A stretch of DNA of 64,000 bases. Source: Corynebacterium resistens DSM 45100. GTDB lineage: Bacteria; Actinomycetota; Actinomycetes; Mycobacteriales; Mycobacteriaceae. This document shows positions 7,801 to 14,007 of the stretch, in pieces. The position numbers and the translations under genes were made by a program. The stretch spans positions 744,001-808,000 of the forward strand of contig NC_015673.1 of the NCBI RefSeq assembly GCF_000177535.2. Reading direction: 5' to 3'. How positions within the stretch are numbered: position 1 is the stretch's first letter; each line of letters opens with the position of its first letter. The notes below the pieces were generated by a model. It saw nothing but the letters and a program-made list of their open reading frames with translations, ran no database searches and had not been told where the DNA came from.

Positions 7801-9836
7801 ACAGTGGGGGTTCCAGTGATAGTGCCCGTAGCCGGGTTGAAGCTCAAACCAGCTGGGAGGTTCTCAGCAGACTTGAGTGTGTACGTGGATCCTTCTGGAA
7901 GGCCAGTTGGTTCGACCTTCTGCACGTACGCATCGCCCACGACGCCATTGACCAGTGGCACATCAGTAATCGAAATCGGAACCGTGTTATTGAGCTTGAG
8001 TGTCTGTCCATCAGCGGTAGTAATGGTGGAAACGACCGCTACATCCCAGGTTCCCGCTGTGGTTGGCGTACCGGTGATCTTTCCGGTGGCAGGGTCCAAC
8101 GTCAGTCCGGGAGGCAGATTGGAAGCAGCGTAGTTGACCTTTGCGCCGGCCGGAATGGACTGGGCGATGGAACCCGAATAGGCGTCGCCCACAGAACCAA
8201 CAGGCGTGACTGCCTTAAACGGCAGGGCAATGAATGAGTCAGCTGCGAACTCTTGGCCCGCCTTATCCAACAAGCTGGCGGTGTACACCTGGCTCGTTGC
8301 CAGTTTTGGATCGACGGTGTAGGTGGATTTCGGGAGATTGCCGATACCGTCGGTGATGAGTTTCTCTTCTTTGACAACGTTGCCCTGTTCATCCCACCAC
8401 TTCACGGTGTAGGGAGTATTCGGGACCAACCCGGTCGCCGAAGTATATGCCGTATCGCCAGGACGGGCGGGATTGTTGGAGTTGTCATAGTTCACCACAT
8501 CGAACTTCGGTGTGCCCGGCCGCATCGGGAAGTTTACGTTCGAGTAGTTAAACAGCACGCCTGCGGCACCAACCGGACCAGTGGAATCGGTGAGATCCGT
8601 ATCCGTGATGTTTTGGAACATCGGAACCTGCATCGAAGCCATGGTGACGTTCTGAGTCGTTGCCGATGTGGGGAAGACATACATGTACTTGGCATTGATG
8701 TGCTTTGAACGTGCTTGCGACTGGTACCACGTGCCATCAGTCGGAGAATTGGCAACCTTGCCGTACAGACTCTTGTCGGCAGATATGCCGGCGTTGCTGT
8801 AGCTATTACCGTAAATGCCGTTGAACTGTAGTAAGTAGTTGCCGTTGGCATCGGTGAACCCGCGAACGGTTTCCGCGATGCCTGATTGACCGGTTTCCTT
8901 CTGGTAGTCAGACAGGATTTGCTGTTGGGCTGCTTGGAAGTCCTTCTGTGACGCCTTAGGGTTCTTCCCGAGCCACGCATCGAATCGGCGGGCGACCTCA
9001 TCGTTGACGTAGGAGCCGACAACCTCCACATTTGGGGCGGGCACATCGCCTAGTCCAGGGTTGTATTGAGGGTAGCCGGTAGCACCCCACGTGTGGGCTT
9101 GATCCCAGTAAATCGTTCCGCGAACCCAACCGCCATCATCCTGGATTTTCGAGGAAGAATCTGTTCGAGTCGCTGGTTCGCGCCACTGCCAGTCCGTAGG
9201 TAGCTCCTGAAGGGAGATCGACCAGTTGTAAACGTGGTTTGCTCCGCTGGCGAGGTTCCACGCGGCATTATCGCGTTTCGTGGAAGTGCCGATGGGGTAG
9301 GACTCGGTGTGAGAAATGGTGTACCCATTGGGCGCTACTGCCCAGACCCGCAGCTGCTCGCCAGGGATTGCCTCGAAAGTGTGCACCTTGCCCTTGGCAT
9401 CGGTCCACGGCTTCATGAGGATGGAATAACGACCATCCTGCCCAGCGAGGTTCTTGGACGTAGTGGTGTAAGTGGGGGAAACTGCACCATCTTTGTCAAC
9501 GAAGTAGGCCTTGATCGTGACACCGTTTTTGAATTCGTCACCCGAGTTATAGAAATTTTGCAGGCCGCCGCGATCTACAAAAATTTGTCCATTGACCGTG
9601 TACTGCCCTTGCCACGTGCCATCAGAGGCAATCTCATTAACGGCTGTGTTGCTGATCTGTGTGGAATGGGAATCGTGGGGTTCGAAAGATTGAACAACTA
9701 CCGTGCCGGAGGTAATCACGGCAACGATGGCGCCTGCGGCTAGCACGGCGCGCATCCGATCTTTGAATATGAACCTACGTACAGCCGGTGCAACGTGATT
9801 GCGATGGCGGAAGTGACGGGAACGAGTTGAGGGCAT
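1833..9836 (-). CDS. giant sortase-anchored surface protein with Rib/alpha-like (YPDG) repeats
   Basis: This 2667-residue protein is the largest in the window. A long basic N-terminus precedes a hydrophobic signal segment (about residues 30-50, AVLAAGAIVAVITSGTVVV). Residues about 60-560 form a non-repetitive, Trp/Tyr-rich region that probably carries any adhesive function. Two putative Ig-like (He_PIG) modules follow, with the PAGLSFNPATGTITGTP type motif. About 15 imperfect Rib/alpha-like repeats of roughly 95-105 residues come next, most ending VTYPDGTxExV (nt 3060-7700). Then come about 27 copies of PGTxx (nt 2390-2803), a PGKPGKPG stretch, and an LAMTG sorting motif (nt 1929-1943) followed by a membrane helix and RRRREED. 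Class A sortase should link it to peptidoglycan. The likely role is an adhesin or stalk; the ligand is unknown. RBS GAAAGGA precedes the ATG. Confidence 0.93.
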   Translation of the reverse strand: MPSTRSRHFRHRNHVAPAVRRFIFKDRMRAVLAAGAIVAVITSGTVVVQSFEPHDSHSTQISNTAVNEIASDGTWQGQYTVNGQIFVDRGGLQNFYNSGDEFKNGVTIKAYFVDKDGAVSPTYTTTSKNLAGQDGRYSILMKPWTDAKGKVHTFEAIPGEQLRVWAVAPNGYTISHTESYPIGTSTKRDNAAWNLASGANHVYNWSISLQELPTDWQWREPATRTDSSSKIQDDGGWVRGTIYWDQAHTWGATGYPQYNPGLGDVPAPNVEVVGSYVNDEVARRFDAWLGKNPKASQKDFQAAQQQILSDYQKETGQSGIAETVRGFTDANGNYLLQFNGIYGNSYSNAGISADKSLYGKVANSPTDGTWYQSQARSKHINAKYMYVFPTSATTQNVTMASMQVPMFQNITDTDLTDSTGPVGAAGVLFNYSNVNFPMRPGTPKFDVVNYDNSNNPARPGDTAYTSATGLVPNTPYTVKWWDEQGNVVKEEKLITDGIGNLPKSTYTVDPKLATSQVYTASLLDKAGQEFAADSFIALPFKAVTPVGSVGDAYSGSIAQSIPAGAKVNYAASNLPPGLTLDPATGKITGTPTTAGTWDVAVVSTITTADGQTLKLNNTVPISITDVPLVNGVVGDAYVQKVEPTGLPEGSTYTLKSAENLPAGLSFNPATGTITGTPTVAGTADNVKLTYDITLPDGTVVKNHVDDVSLKIAPPIAPAQRFNATNEPDYQDTAVVQGAQILIPLPINKDGSAVPTGSQFVPGPNFPAWATLNADGSISAAPGTDVPAGPVTMQVVVVYPDGSNDLIDVVVDVKQAPPKAAPLAETNDPSYQPTTVVAGSAASVPAPLNSNGSLPPTGSTFTAGPDAPDWVKVNSDGSLDFTPPKGTAAGEYTVPVVVTYPDGSKETITTTINVTAPAPARQATTNEPVYDPITVLPGTTAEVPSPLNFDGTAPPAGTKFTGGNADGAKVPDWIQVNPDGSLTVKPGSNVKPGDYAVPITVTYPDGSTESIAATVTVSPTPPAPSVPQNRVYDPKYQDNSVVQGAEQNIPAPVDSTGLALPTGTKFALDAPAPGWVTIGEDGSLTAKPGTDVAPGDYPVSVVVTYPDGTTERVTTTIKVTPAPQPPAAPNDQTFNPVYADSTVLQGDTATLPAPLDNGQPLPEGTKFAPGADVPAWATVNPDGTITVNPTDSTPTGDTTIKVLVTYPDGTSETVTAAVKVAEVPAPPAPEGKLVDAYQPTYTPESVVQGVPHEVPAPLNTDGAAMPAGTKFTAAGDTPAWVTVNEDGSLQLKADENVAPGEYSVPIQVTYTDGTSEVVNVKVTVSAPSVTPDPEVPDNEANAPTYPDVSIQQGAERTIPTPLNADETSMPSGTTFEQTGDSYPWVTVNSDGTVSLAPGADVTPGDYPVTVKVTYPDGTTDTVTMKLSVTAKPADQTTDPTTNSVDAKYQQDNAVKAGDSSVVPVPTDANNSPLPAGTTFEGALLPDWAKVNSDGSISLNPPADVTTSDVVLHVRAIYPDGSRDVVTVPVHVEGVQTPPALTQSSSYQPVYPTDTTAHAGSNDPVNIPAPQWADGKAPDGAKFALADGAPSWMTVNPDGSITVKPGADVPAGDYLVPVVVTYPDGTNERINVPVAVTAPSKQQTYTPVYTQDTKVEAGKTVDIAAPSWENDLKPTQPVSFAATTGAPAGVTVNQDGSITFAADEKLAAGTYVIPVEVTYADGSQEVVTVPVVVSAAPGTSVPPVVVDASTYQPTYGAPTTVKAGETATVSAPNWGDNKPNGDVKFTAGDTSPSWAAVNPDGSIDVKPGDNVPAGTYIVPVVVTYPDGTTEIVNVPVIVEAPAVPSKTNPELYQPVYPTNNSVEAGKELSVSPKWENDKSPAGPTTFSPGVAYPSWATVTPEGTVIANPPESVAPGTYYMPVVVTYPDGLKDYISVPIEVTNSGTTTPSVQTDNTRYHASYPTTTVNAGGEPVTTAPVWENRTVPGGGTTFTKGQNAPEWATVNPDGSITIQPGADVPPGNYVVPVVVKYPDGSEDIVYAPVSVGNPTVPSTTHDVDVYQPVYVTDTTVKPNDVHDIPAPKEASGAPFPAGTTFALGDQDPFSAKSINPQTGEIHMEVPSWKKPGTYYIPVVVTYPDGTTETVNVPFVVESTAAPEDPSASTAVPVYGSIQASPGKQITTLPPVFTDNGKTVDMPAGTTFTPGPGAPTDMKIGTDGAVTVTVPKDAQPGTLIRVPVIATVPGADPHTAWVEINVTPAPLNGVSPIWTGGGAAAGATVTVPNTGGPVQPGTTISTEGPGTATLNPNGSITVSVDENATPGSVIIVTVKDAEGKVIDTVQITVTSKPAETSTPGTTTPGTDAPGTTTPGTTAPGTTTPGTDAPGTTTPGTTAPGTTTPGTDAPGTTTPGTTTPGTDAPGTTAPGTTTPGTTAPGTTTPGTTAPGTTTPGTTAPGTTTPGTTTPGTTAPGTTTPGTDTPGTTTPGTETPSPEQPGNPDGSSIDPLDKGIIAGIIGAIAGGALGSSTPMGPRPGTTLPGSATPSQPGKPGKPGKPGTSKPNEPGKQGSSQPGKSNGSGKPGKPGTPGDSGANVTRPAQPSTGSNPQSPITNGVSGGNQGGREGIDANGSANNSSRSGQLAMTGLSGLAITAGIALAALLAGGALMLLRRRREED
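2390..2803 (-). repeat. 15-nt tandem repeats encoding the Pro-Gly-Thr stalk
   Basis: About 27 copies of a 15-base unit encode PGTTT, PGTTA or PGTDA pentapeptides in the wall-spanning stalk of the surface protein. The variants (TTT/TTA/TDA) alternate in blocks, suggesting past slippage or unequal recombination. All units are multiples of three, so copy-number change alters stalk length without a frameshift. Confidence 0.9.
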
Positions 9837-10122
9837 GAGGGTCCTTTCAGTGCAAAGGTAGATGTGATTGCCGTGTTAAATCTTCTGGGGTAATCAAGAA
9901 AGCTGAGGCACGGAATTCACCGTCTCTAGGGTTAGTGGGAACACTAAACAAGACGGGTCAAGTCTAGTTGGGATGATGAGTGGATACAACAGCGAAAATG
10001 AGGAAAATATATGACTCTATAGCTGTTTCAAAAGGATTCTAACAGCAGGCAATAAGGGTTAAGTGACAAAAGTGTGTCTGGGATCGGGGATTTTTAGGTT
10101 CTGACCTGTAGGGTAGCGTGAA

Positions 10123-10145
10123 ATATATGCTTTGGGAGCATATAT
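10123..10145. repeat. IS-conserved stem-loop (9-bp stem)
   Basis: ATATATGCT and AGCATATAT flank a 5-nt loop. The same hairpin occurs at the same place in both intact IS1249-like copies (28746-28770 and 44566-44590), between the end of the element and the transposase start. Its conservation in a diverged relic suggests a function, perhaps blocking translation of read-through transcripts. Confidence 0.7.
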
Positions 10146-10215
10146 CTGGCCTCAACACGGTAAATCCCCGGTGTGGCTGCCGGTCTGTGGTAGTAGGCGG
10201 TGGTGTGGCGGCTCA

Positions 10216-10350
10216 ATGCCAAAGAACCGACCACGCTGCTACTGCGGCGGTGATACCAAACGCAATGGAACAACCGGCAAAGGCACTACCCGATGGCGAT
10301 GTAAGGCCTGTGGAACCTCAGTCAATAAAAGTCGGCCAGATGTCACAGTA
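10216..10350 (+). pseudogene. transposase N-terminal fragment (zinc ribbon)
   Basis: The translation from the ATG at 10216 starts MPKNRPRCYCGGDTKRNGTT and matches the N-terminal zinc-ribbon of the intact IS1249-like transposases (CxC...CKxCG) with a few substitutions. Similarity stops near codon 45 (about 10350), after which the reading frame runs briefly into unrelated sequence and a stop. It cannot encode a working transposase. The fragment marks the left junction of the cargo. Confidence 0.8.
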
Positions 10351-10412
10351 GCAGACCACCAGCCCCGTTAGACCCCATGCGTAGCTATATCCCCACTATG
10401 CACAGTCCTTCA

Positions 10413-10477
10413 CTTGCACACTTTGCAAGCATTAGACTTGCATGTACAGCAAGTGTTACACTTGCCTTAGTTGCAAG
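10413..10477. promoter_or_regulatory. three tandem operator-like palindromes, CTTGC-N7-GCAAG
   Basis: Palindromes of the form CTTGC-N7-GCAAG lie at 10413-10429, 10437-10453 and 10461-10477. Their starts are exactly 24 bases apart, so each is also a 24-bp direct repeat. They sit 30 bases upstream of the start codon of the membrane-protein gene and would overlap its promoter. The simplest reading is a set of binding sites for the winged-helix regulator encoded second in the operon. This is inference from layout. Confidence 0.7.
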
Positions 10478-10506
10478 CCAGTGAAGTTGGCGTTAGGGGA
10501 AGAATA

Positions 10507-10911
10507 ATGAGCGACGACCTTAAGATCATTCACGACGTTCAAGAACGCACCACGTGGACGCAGAGCTGGTGGGCGGTGGCGATAGTGGCGCTTGGCGTCG
10601 GCGGCGGTCTCGCGCTAACCAAGCTGTCATGGTGGTACGGCCTCGCGGTTTTTGTACCGACGTTCGTTCTGGGCTATCTCCTCAAGGATAAGATTGCAAA
10701 CCCATTCGTGCGCCTCGATCCAAATATGGGTCCGAGCAACGATCGCGCAACCTGGTCACGAGTATTGCTACCCGGTGCAATGATCATGTCTACAGCACCG
10801 ACGCCGGATTCGTGGCCGTGGATGATTGTCTGCGGCGTCGTTGTCTCTACGGCGACGGCATGGATGTTGTATGAGAACCGCAACGCCGCCGTAAAGGGCG
10901 TCAATGTCTAA
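10507..10911 (+). CDS. small membrane protein of unknown function (cassette cargo gene 1)
   Basis: I do not recognise a named family. The 134-residue protein has a short cytosolic start (MSDDLKIIHDVQERTTWTQS) and four predicted membrane segments: about residues 21-39, 42-60, 82-95 and 102-121. A short charged tail follows. The ATG at 10507 follows the AGGGGAAGAATA purine stretch. The upstream in-frame start at 10471 would lie within the third operator palindrome. It overlaps the winged-helix gene by 8 bases, so the two are translationally coupled. Partners of this size next to PadR/MarR-like regulators are often membrane sensors or small transporter-like proteins, but nothing here fixes the role. 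The gene is enclosed by IS ends. Confidence 0.75.
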   Translation: MSDDLKIIHDVQERTTWTQSWWAVAIVALGVGGGLALTKLSWWYGLAVFVPTFVLGYLLKDKIANPFVRLDPNMGPSNDRATWSRVLLPGAMIMSTAPTPDSWPWMIVCGVVVSTATAWMLYENRNAAVKGVNV

Positions 10912-11233
10912 GGATCCTTCACCACGCCCAGCAAAGCTGGATCCGGTCATCCACCCCATCAATCGGCTTAAAATTTGTGCCACGCTGTTCCATTCAGGCG
11001 CAACCGGCGGCAGGCAGATGAAATTCGCCGTGCTTGCAGAGCTCACCGAGCTTCCTGCCGATACGCTTTCCAAGCAGTTGAAACATCTTGAGGACAGCGG
11101 CTATATCAGCCGCACCCGCGAATATGGCTCCACGCGCGCGAAAGACGCCGTCTGGGTCGCGTTGACCCAGACTGGAACAGAAGCCTATGCACAGCACGTT
11201 GCGGCGCTTAAAGCCATGACAGAGGGCTCATAG
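10904..11233 (+). CDS. winged-helix transcriptional regulator (cassette cargo gene 2)
   Basis: This 109-residue protein is a winged-helix DNA-binding domain of the MarR/ArsR-like kind. IHPINRLKICATLFHSG is followed by the helix-turn-helix FAVLAELTELPADTLSKQLK, then HLEDSGYISRTRE and the wing, ending in TQTGTEAYAQHVAALKAM. Proteins of this type bind palindromic operators as dimers. Its start overlaps the end of the membrane-protein gene by 8 bases. The three CTTGC-N7-GCAAG sites upstream of the operon are the obvious candidate targets, implying autoregulation (inference). The effector is unknown. Confidence 0.85.
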   Translation: MSKDPSPRPAKLDPVIHPINRLKICATLFHSGATGGRQMKFAVLAELTELPADTLSKQLKHLEDSGYISRTREYGSTRAKDAVWVALTQTGTEAYAQHVAALKAMTEGS

Positions 11234-11242
11234 ATTGCGCAG

Positions 11243-11361
11243 CTACTGCGTAATGTGCTGCCACAACTGCGGAAAGTCGAGGTAGCCGTCACTCCCCAGG
11301 AAGTGCCCACCGTTCTCAATGGTGGTGAGCGGAGCCGAGAAAACATCGGCAAGTGTGACGG
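11243..11361 (-). pseudogene. C-terminal fragment of an RBBP9/YdeN-type serine hydrolase
   Basis: On the minus strand, about 39 codons read AVTLADVFSAPLTTIENGGH, then FLGSDGYLDFPQLWQHITQ and a stop. The GGHFLGSDGY segment resembles the C-terminal catalytic-histidine region of RBBP9/YdeN alpha/beta hydrolases. The frame meets the transposase C-terminal fragment at about 11362, so the N-terminal body with the nucleophile is missing. It is probably debris of a gene once carried with, or disrupted by, the IS. Family assignment rests on a short motif. Confidence 0.55.
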
Positions 11362-11565
11362 CTGTATGTAAAAACAGAACTGCCCGACGATCCCGTAGAA
11401 ATCGCCAGACAGTCCAACTGGGGCCAGGATCAACTCGCCAAAGTACAAACCCTGACTCACAACGAGAACCAAGCCGACCACGAAACAGGACGACCAGCCC
11501 TCTACGACAACGCTATCGACACCAACTACGCCCATTCAATCGGCGTCCAAAAAGGCCAAATCTAG
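11362..11565 (+). pseudogene. transposase C-terminal fragment
   Basis: These codons read LYVKTELPDDPVEIARQSNW and on to a TAG at 11563. They align end to end with the last 67 residues of the intact IS1249-like transposases (YLKTELPGDPIEIARQSNWG), with scattered substitutions. No start is linked to it. It marks the right junction of the cargo, and the right terminal inverted repeat follows at about 11587-11610. Confidence 0.8.
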
Positions 11566-11701
11566 CCCAAGCGACACGCCGAGCCAGACACACTTTTTGA
11601 CCCTTAACCCGATTTCTAGAATCTTTAACGTACTCTTTAACGTACCCGGCGATTAAAGCAATGTACCCCGTAACCTGTTTATGCAGGTCACGGGGTATTT
11701 T

Positions 11702-11778
11702 TGGGGTGGCTGACGGGACTCGAACCCGCGACACCCAGGATCACAACCTGGTGCTCTACCAGCTGAACTACAGCCACC
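11702..11778 (-). tRNA. tRNA-His (anticodon GTG)
   Basis: The minus strand folds as a cloverleaf: acceptor GTGGCTG/CAGCCAC with an encoded extra 5' G opposite the discriminator C, a hallmark of tRNA-His. The anticodon loop is TTGTGAT and the T-arm is GCGGGTTCGAGTCCCGT. CCA is encoded. Confidence 0.96.
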
Positions 11779-11861
11779 ATCGCATGTTTGAAGTCGCTTT
11801 CAAACAGCGGATTTCATGTTAGACCACAACGCTGTATTTTCACAAAAAAGCTGTTGGGAGC

Positions 11862-12509
11862 CTAGATTGGGAACTTTCGTGTCGCATCTTCTGCCGCGGT
11901 CTTCACACTTTGACTCGATGGGCTTTCTACAGGAAACAAAGCAGCGCGGTAGTAAGCCAATTCGCGGATAGATTCCTTAATATCGGCTAGGGCGCGGTGG
12001 GCGAGTCCCTTGCTGGGTTGTCCGTTGTAGACCCGTGGGTACCAGCGACGGGCTAGCTCCTTGATGCTGGAGACATCGATCATGCGGTAGTGCAGGTACT
12101 CGTTCAGTTCTGGCATGTAACGCGCGATGAAGGTCCGATCTGTCGCGATCGAATTGCCAGCTAGTGGAGCTGTGCGCCCCAAGGGGACAAATTGCTTGAT
12201 GTACTCCACAACCTGTTGTTCAGCCTCAGCCAGGCTGAGGCTGGATTCCTTAATTTGATTAGTTAACCCAGAGTTGTTGTGCATCTTCGTAACGAAGTCA
12301 TCCATGCGCGAGAGTTCATCGTCCGTTGCGTGAATGACTAGGTCAATGCCTTCAGCAAGGGCGTTGAGGTTGGCATCAGTCACGATGACTGCGATCTCAA
12401 CGAGCACGTGCTGATCGGGGTCAAGACCCGTCATTTCGCAATCGACCCAAACGATTCGATCATTTTTGGCGATCTGGTTGGGGGTAGTGTGCTCGGATGT
12501 GCTGTTCAT
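11862..12509 (-). CDS. orn: oligoribonuclease
   Basis: This 215-residue DEDDh 3'-5' exonuclease degrades 2-5 nt RNA (and pGpG-type) fragments to mononucleotides, the last step of mRNA turnover. The Exo I motif is [11 protein letters not shown], Exo II is in [20 protein letters not shown], and Exo III is [33 protein letters not shown] is also typical. The ATG at 12509 (MNSTSEH) gives the family's usual length after a short disordered lead; the in-frame start at 12527 is less likely. It is followed on the same strand by tRNA-His and preceded by the SDR gene, with about 100 bases between. Confidence 0.95.
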   Translation of the reverse strand: MNSTSEHTTPNQIAKNDRIVWVDCEMTGLDPDQHVLVEIAVIVTDANLNALAEGIDLVIHATDDELSRMDDFVTKMHNNSGLTNQIKESSLSLAEAEQQVVEYIKQFVPLGRTAPLAGNSIATDRTFIARYMPELNEYLHYRMIDVSSIKELARRWYPRVYNGQPSKGLAHRALADIKESIRELAYYRAALFPVESPSSQSVKTAAEDATRKFPI

Positions 12510-12608
12510 TAGGGAGAGACTCCTCAAAATAGTTTTTGGAATAACGGCGCAGGGGGCGGAGGCTATAGAAGTCTCCAGGCCAGCGCGTTATGATTACCAG
12601 CCAGCGCG

Positions 12609-13454
12609 CTACTTCGCCTTTCGGGCTTTAGCAGCTTCCTCCTTACGTACCTCTTCAGCCATCTTTGCGTACAGTCTCGCCATCACAGGTGCTGAAAGCT
12701 TGCGGGGAACATACGTGGACAGCGTGTTCATAATCTTGGACAGTGGCCCTGGAACAACACGTAGCTTGTTCGCAGCCAGCGCATCGAGGGTCTCCACCGC
12801 ACAGTCCTCATAGGTTGTCCACACAAAATCAGGGGTTACGCGATCCACACCACTGCGCTTCTCTTCTTCCTTGCGAGCCTCCCGCACCGGTCCCGGAGCT
12901 AGCAACGTGCACTTCACGCCATGTTTTTTCAATTCGTAGTGCAGTGATTCAGTGTAGGTGTTGACCATTGCCTTGGTGCCTACGTAAGTGGCGTTTCCGG
13001 GAATGGCCATGTTGCCCGCTGCCGAGCCAACGTTGACGATGCCACCATCACGACGGCCGATCATGCCGGGGAGAATGGCTGCGGTCAGTTCGTATAGGGC
13101 AGTCGCATTGAGCTCAAACTGCGCGCGCTCATACCCATAATCGAGGTCCACAAAGTCCCCGAATGTAGCGATACCTGCGGAGTTGATAATGATGTGCACT
13201 GGAAGCGTGGACAATTCATCGATCAGTTCGGCGCGCGCGTGGGCGTCGGATAAATCTACAGAACGAATCCGCACATCGCGTTCCGGCAACTGATCTGCAA
13301 TCGCCTGCATCGGGGCGGTAGTGCGTGCAACGAGAAGCAAGTCGTGCCCACGACGGCCCAATTCCAAAGCTAAGGCCTCGCCGATGCCCGAAGAAGCACC
13401 CGTTACAACTGCGAAACTGCCGGGGCGAGGGGATGGGATGGAATCAGTGGTCAT
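12609..13454 (-). CDS. SDR family NAD(P)-dependent oxidoreductase
   Basis: This 281-residue classical short-chain dehydrogenase has the Rossmann glycine motif TGASSGIGEALALELGRRG near residue 18, the NSAG motif, the catalytic Ser in NVGSAAGN and YVGTK as the YxxxK catalytic pair. The C-terminus is rich in Ala/Lys (EEVRKEEAAKARKAK). Such proteins oxidise or reduce alcohols and carbonyls with NAD(P)(H); the substrate cannot be told. It lies upstream of orn on the same strand. The assignment to superfamily is firm and the function open. Confidence 0.9.
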   Translation of the reverse strand: MTTDSIPSPRPGSFAVVTGASSGIGEALALELGRRGHDLLLVARTTAPMQAIADQLPERDVRIRSVDLSDAHARAELIDELSTLPVHIIINSAGIATFGDFVDLDYGYERAQFELNATALYELTAAILPGMIGRRDGGIVNVGSAAGNMAIPGNATYVGTKAMVNTYTESLHYELKKHGVKCTLLAPGPVREARKEEEKRSGVDRVTPDFVWTTYEDCAVETLDALAANKLRVVPGPLSKIMNTLSTYVPRKLSAPVMARLYAKMAEEVRKEEAAKARKAK

Positions 13455-13752
13455 GGAAAGATACTCCTAAAATCGCAACTGGCAAACAAACTGCCAAATG
13501 ATTTCTGTTCTCTAAACACCAACTAGCGTACAGTCCGAGCTCACGAATGAACTGGCGGTGGTGTTTGCTGAAGCAGTGATGCGTTCTTTGCGTGCGCCGC
13601 TAGGGGGCTTCGCCTATGGGATGATGGCGGCGATTGTGGTGTGGCGCGAGGCGGCTGAATCCAAGGAAGAAAAAGCAGTCGATCGAGGGGCAATTGGCCC
13701 GCAAGAATTGGTGACTAGAAAGCGCCGGAAAATGGCTTTGAACTGCAAAAAC
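13455..13752. other. intergenic stretch without a convincing gene
   Basis: This 298-base gap precedes the tRNA-Arg gene. An open frame from 13558 on the plus strand encodes a short stretch with some hydrophobic character, but it has no clear ribosome binding site and runs into the tRNA. I therefore do not call it a gene. Promoters for the SDR gene should lie near its left end. Confidence 0.5.
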
Positions 13753-13829
13753 TGGTGCCCCCGGCAGGACTCGAACCCGCGACACAAGGGGTAGAAACCC
13801 TCTGCTCTAATCCGCTGAGCTACGGAGGC
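13753..13829 (-). tRNA. tRNA-Arg (anticodon TCT)
   Basis: The minus-strand cloverleaf has acceptor GCCTCCG/CGGGGGC (one T-G pair), D-arm GCTCAGCGGATTAGAGC, anticodon loop TTTCTAC and T-arm GCGGGTTCGAGTCCTGC. CCA is encoded. Confidence 0.95.
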
Positions 13830-14007
13830 TAGGCACGTTCGTCCCGTGTAGAACGAGGCAGAACGCTACATAGATTAACCCACGCAACCCTGCGATTGCC
13901 TAGGGAGGTGGGGCTAAGGCGTGGCTGCAATCGGCGTGGGTGCCCAGAGCTGTTACCCACGTCTCACGGAATCGGAATTCGTGCGTTGCGGCGGTAATGT
14001 CAAAGTC

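Larger units (their letters stand above)
10056..11610 (+). mobile_element. IS1249-like relic carrying cargo genes in place of the transposase core
   Basis: Both ends match the terminal inverted repeats of the intact copies at 27453 and 43273: GGGTTAAGTGACAAAAGTGT on the left, and the complement of GGGTTAAGGGTCAAAAAGTG on the right. Just inside the ends are the first about 45 codons and the last about 67 codons of the same transposase, both on the plus strand and both diverged from the intact copies. Between them lie about 1 kb with two intact genes and a broken one instead of some 280 transposase codons. No 8-bp target duplication flanks the element. It could be a non-autonomous cassette movable in trans by the intact copies, or the product of two decayed IS copies bracketing a chromosomal segment. 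Confidence 0.8.

Noticed and set aside
10048-10055. Target duplication around the IS relic
   Set aside because: GGCAATAA on the left and GATTTCTA on the right do not match.
13558-13794. Short plus-strand gene before tRNA-Arg
   Set aside because: It lacks a ribosome binding site, has no motif and runs into the tRNA gene; it is probably a chance open frame.
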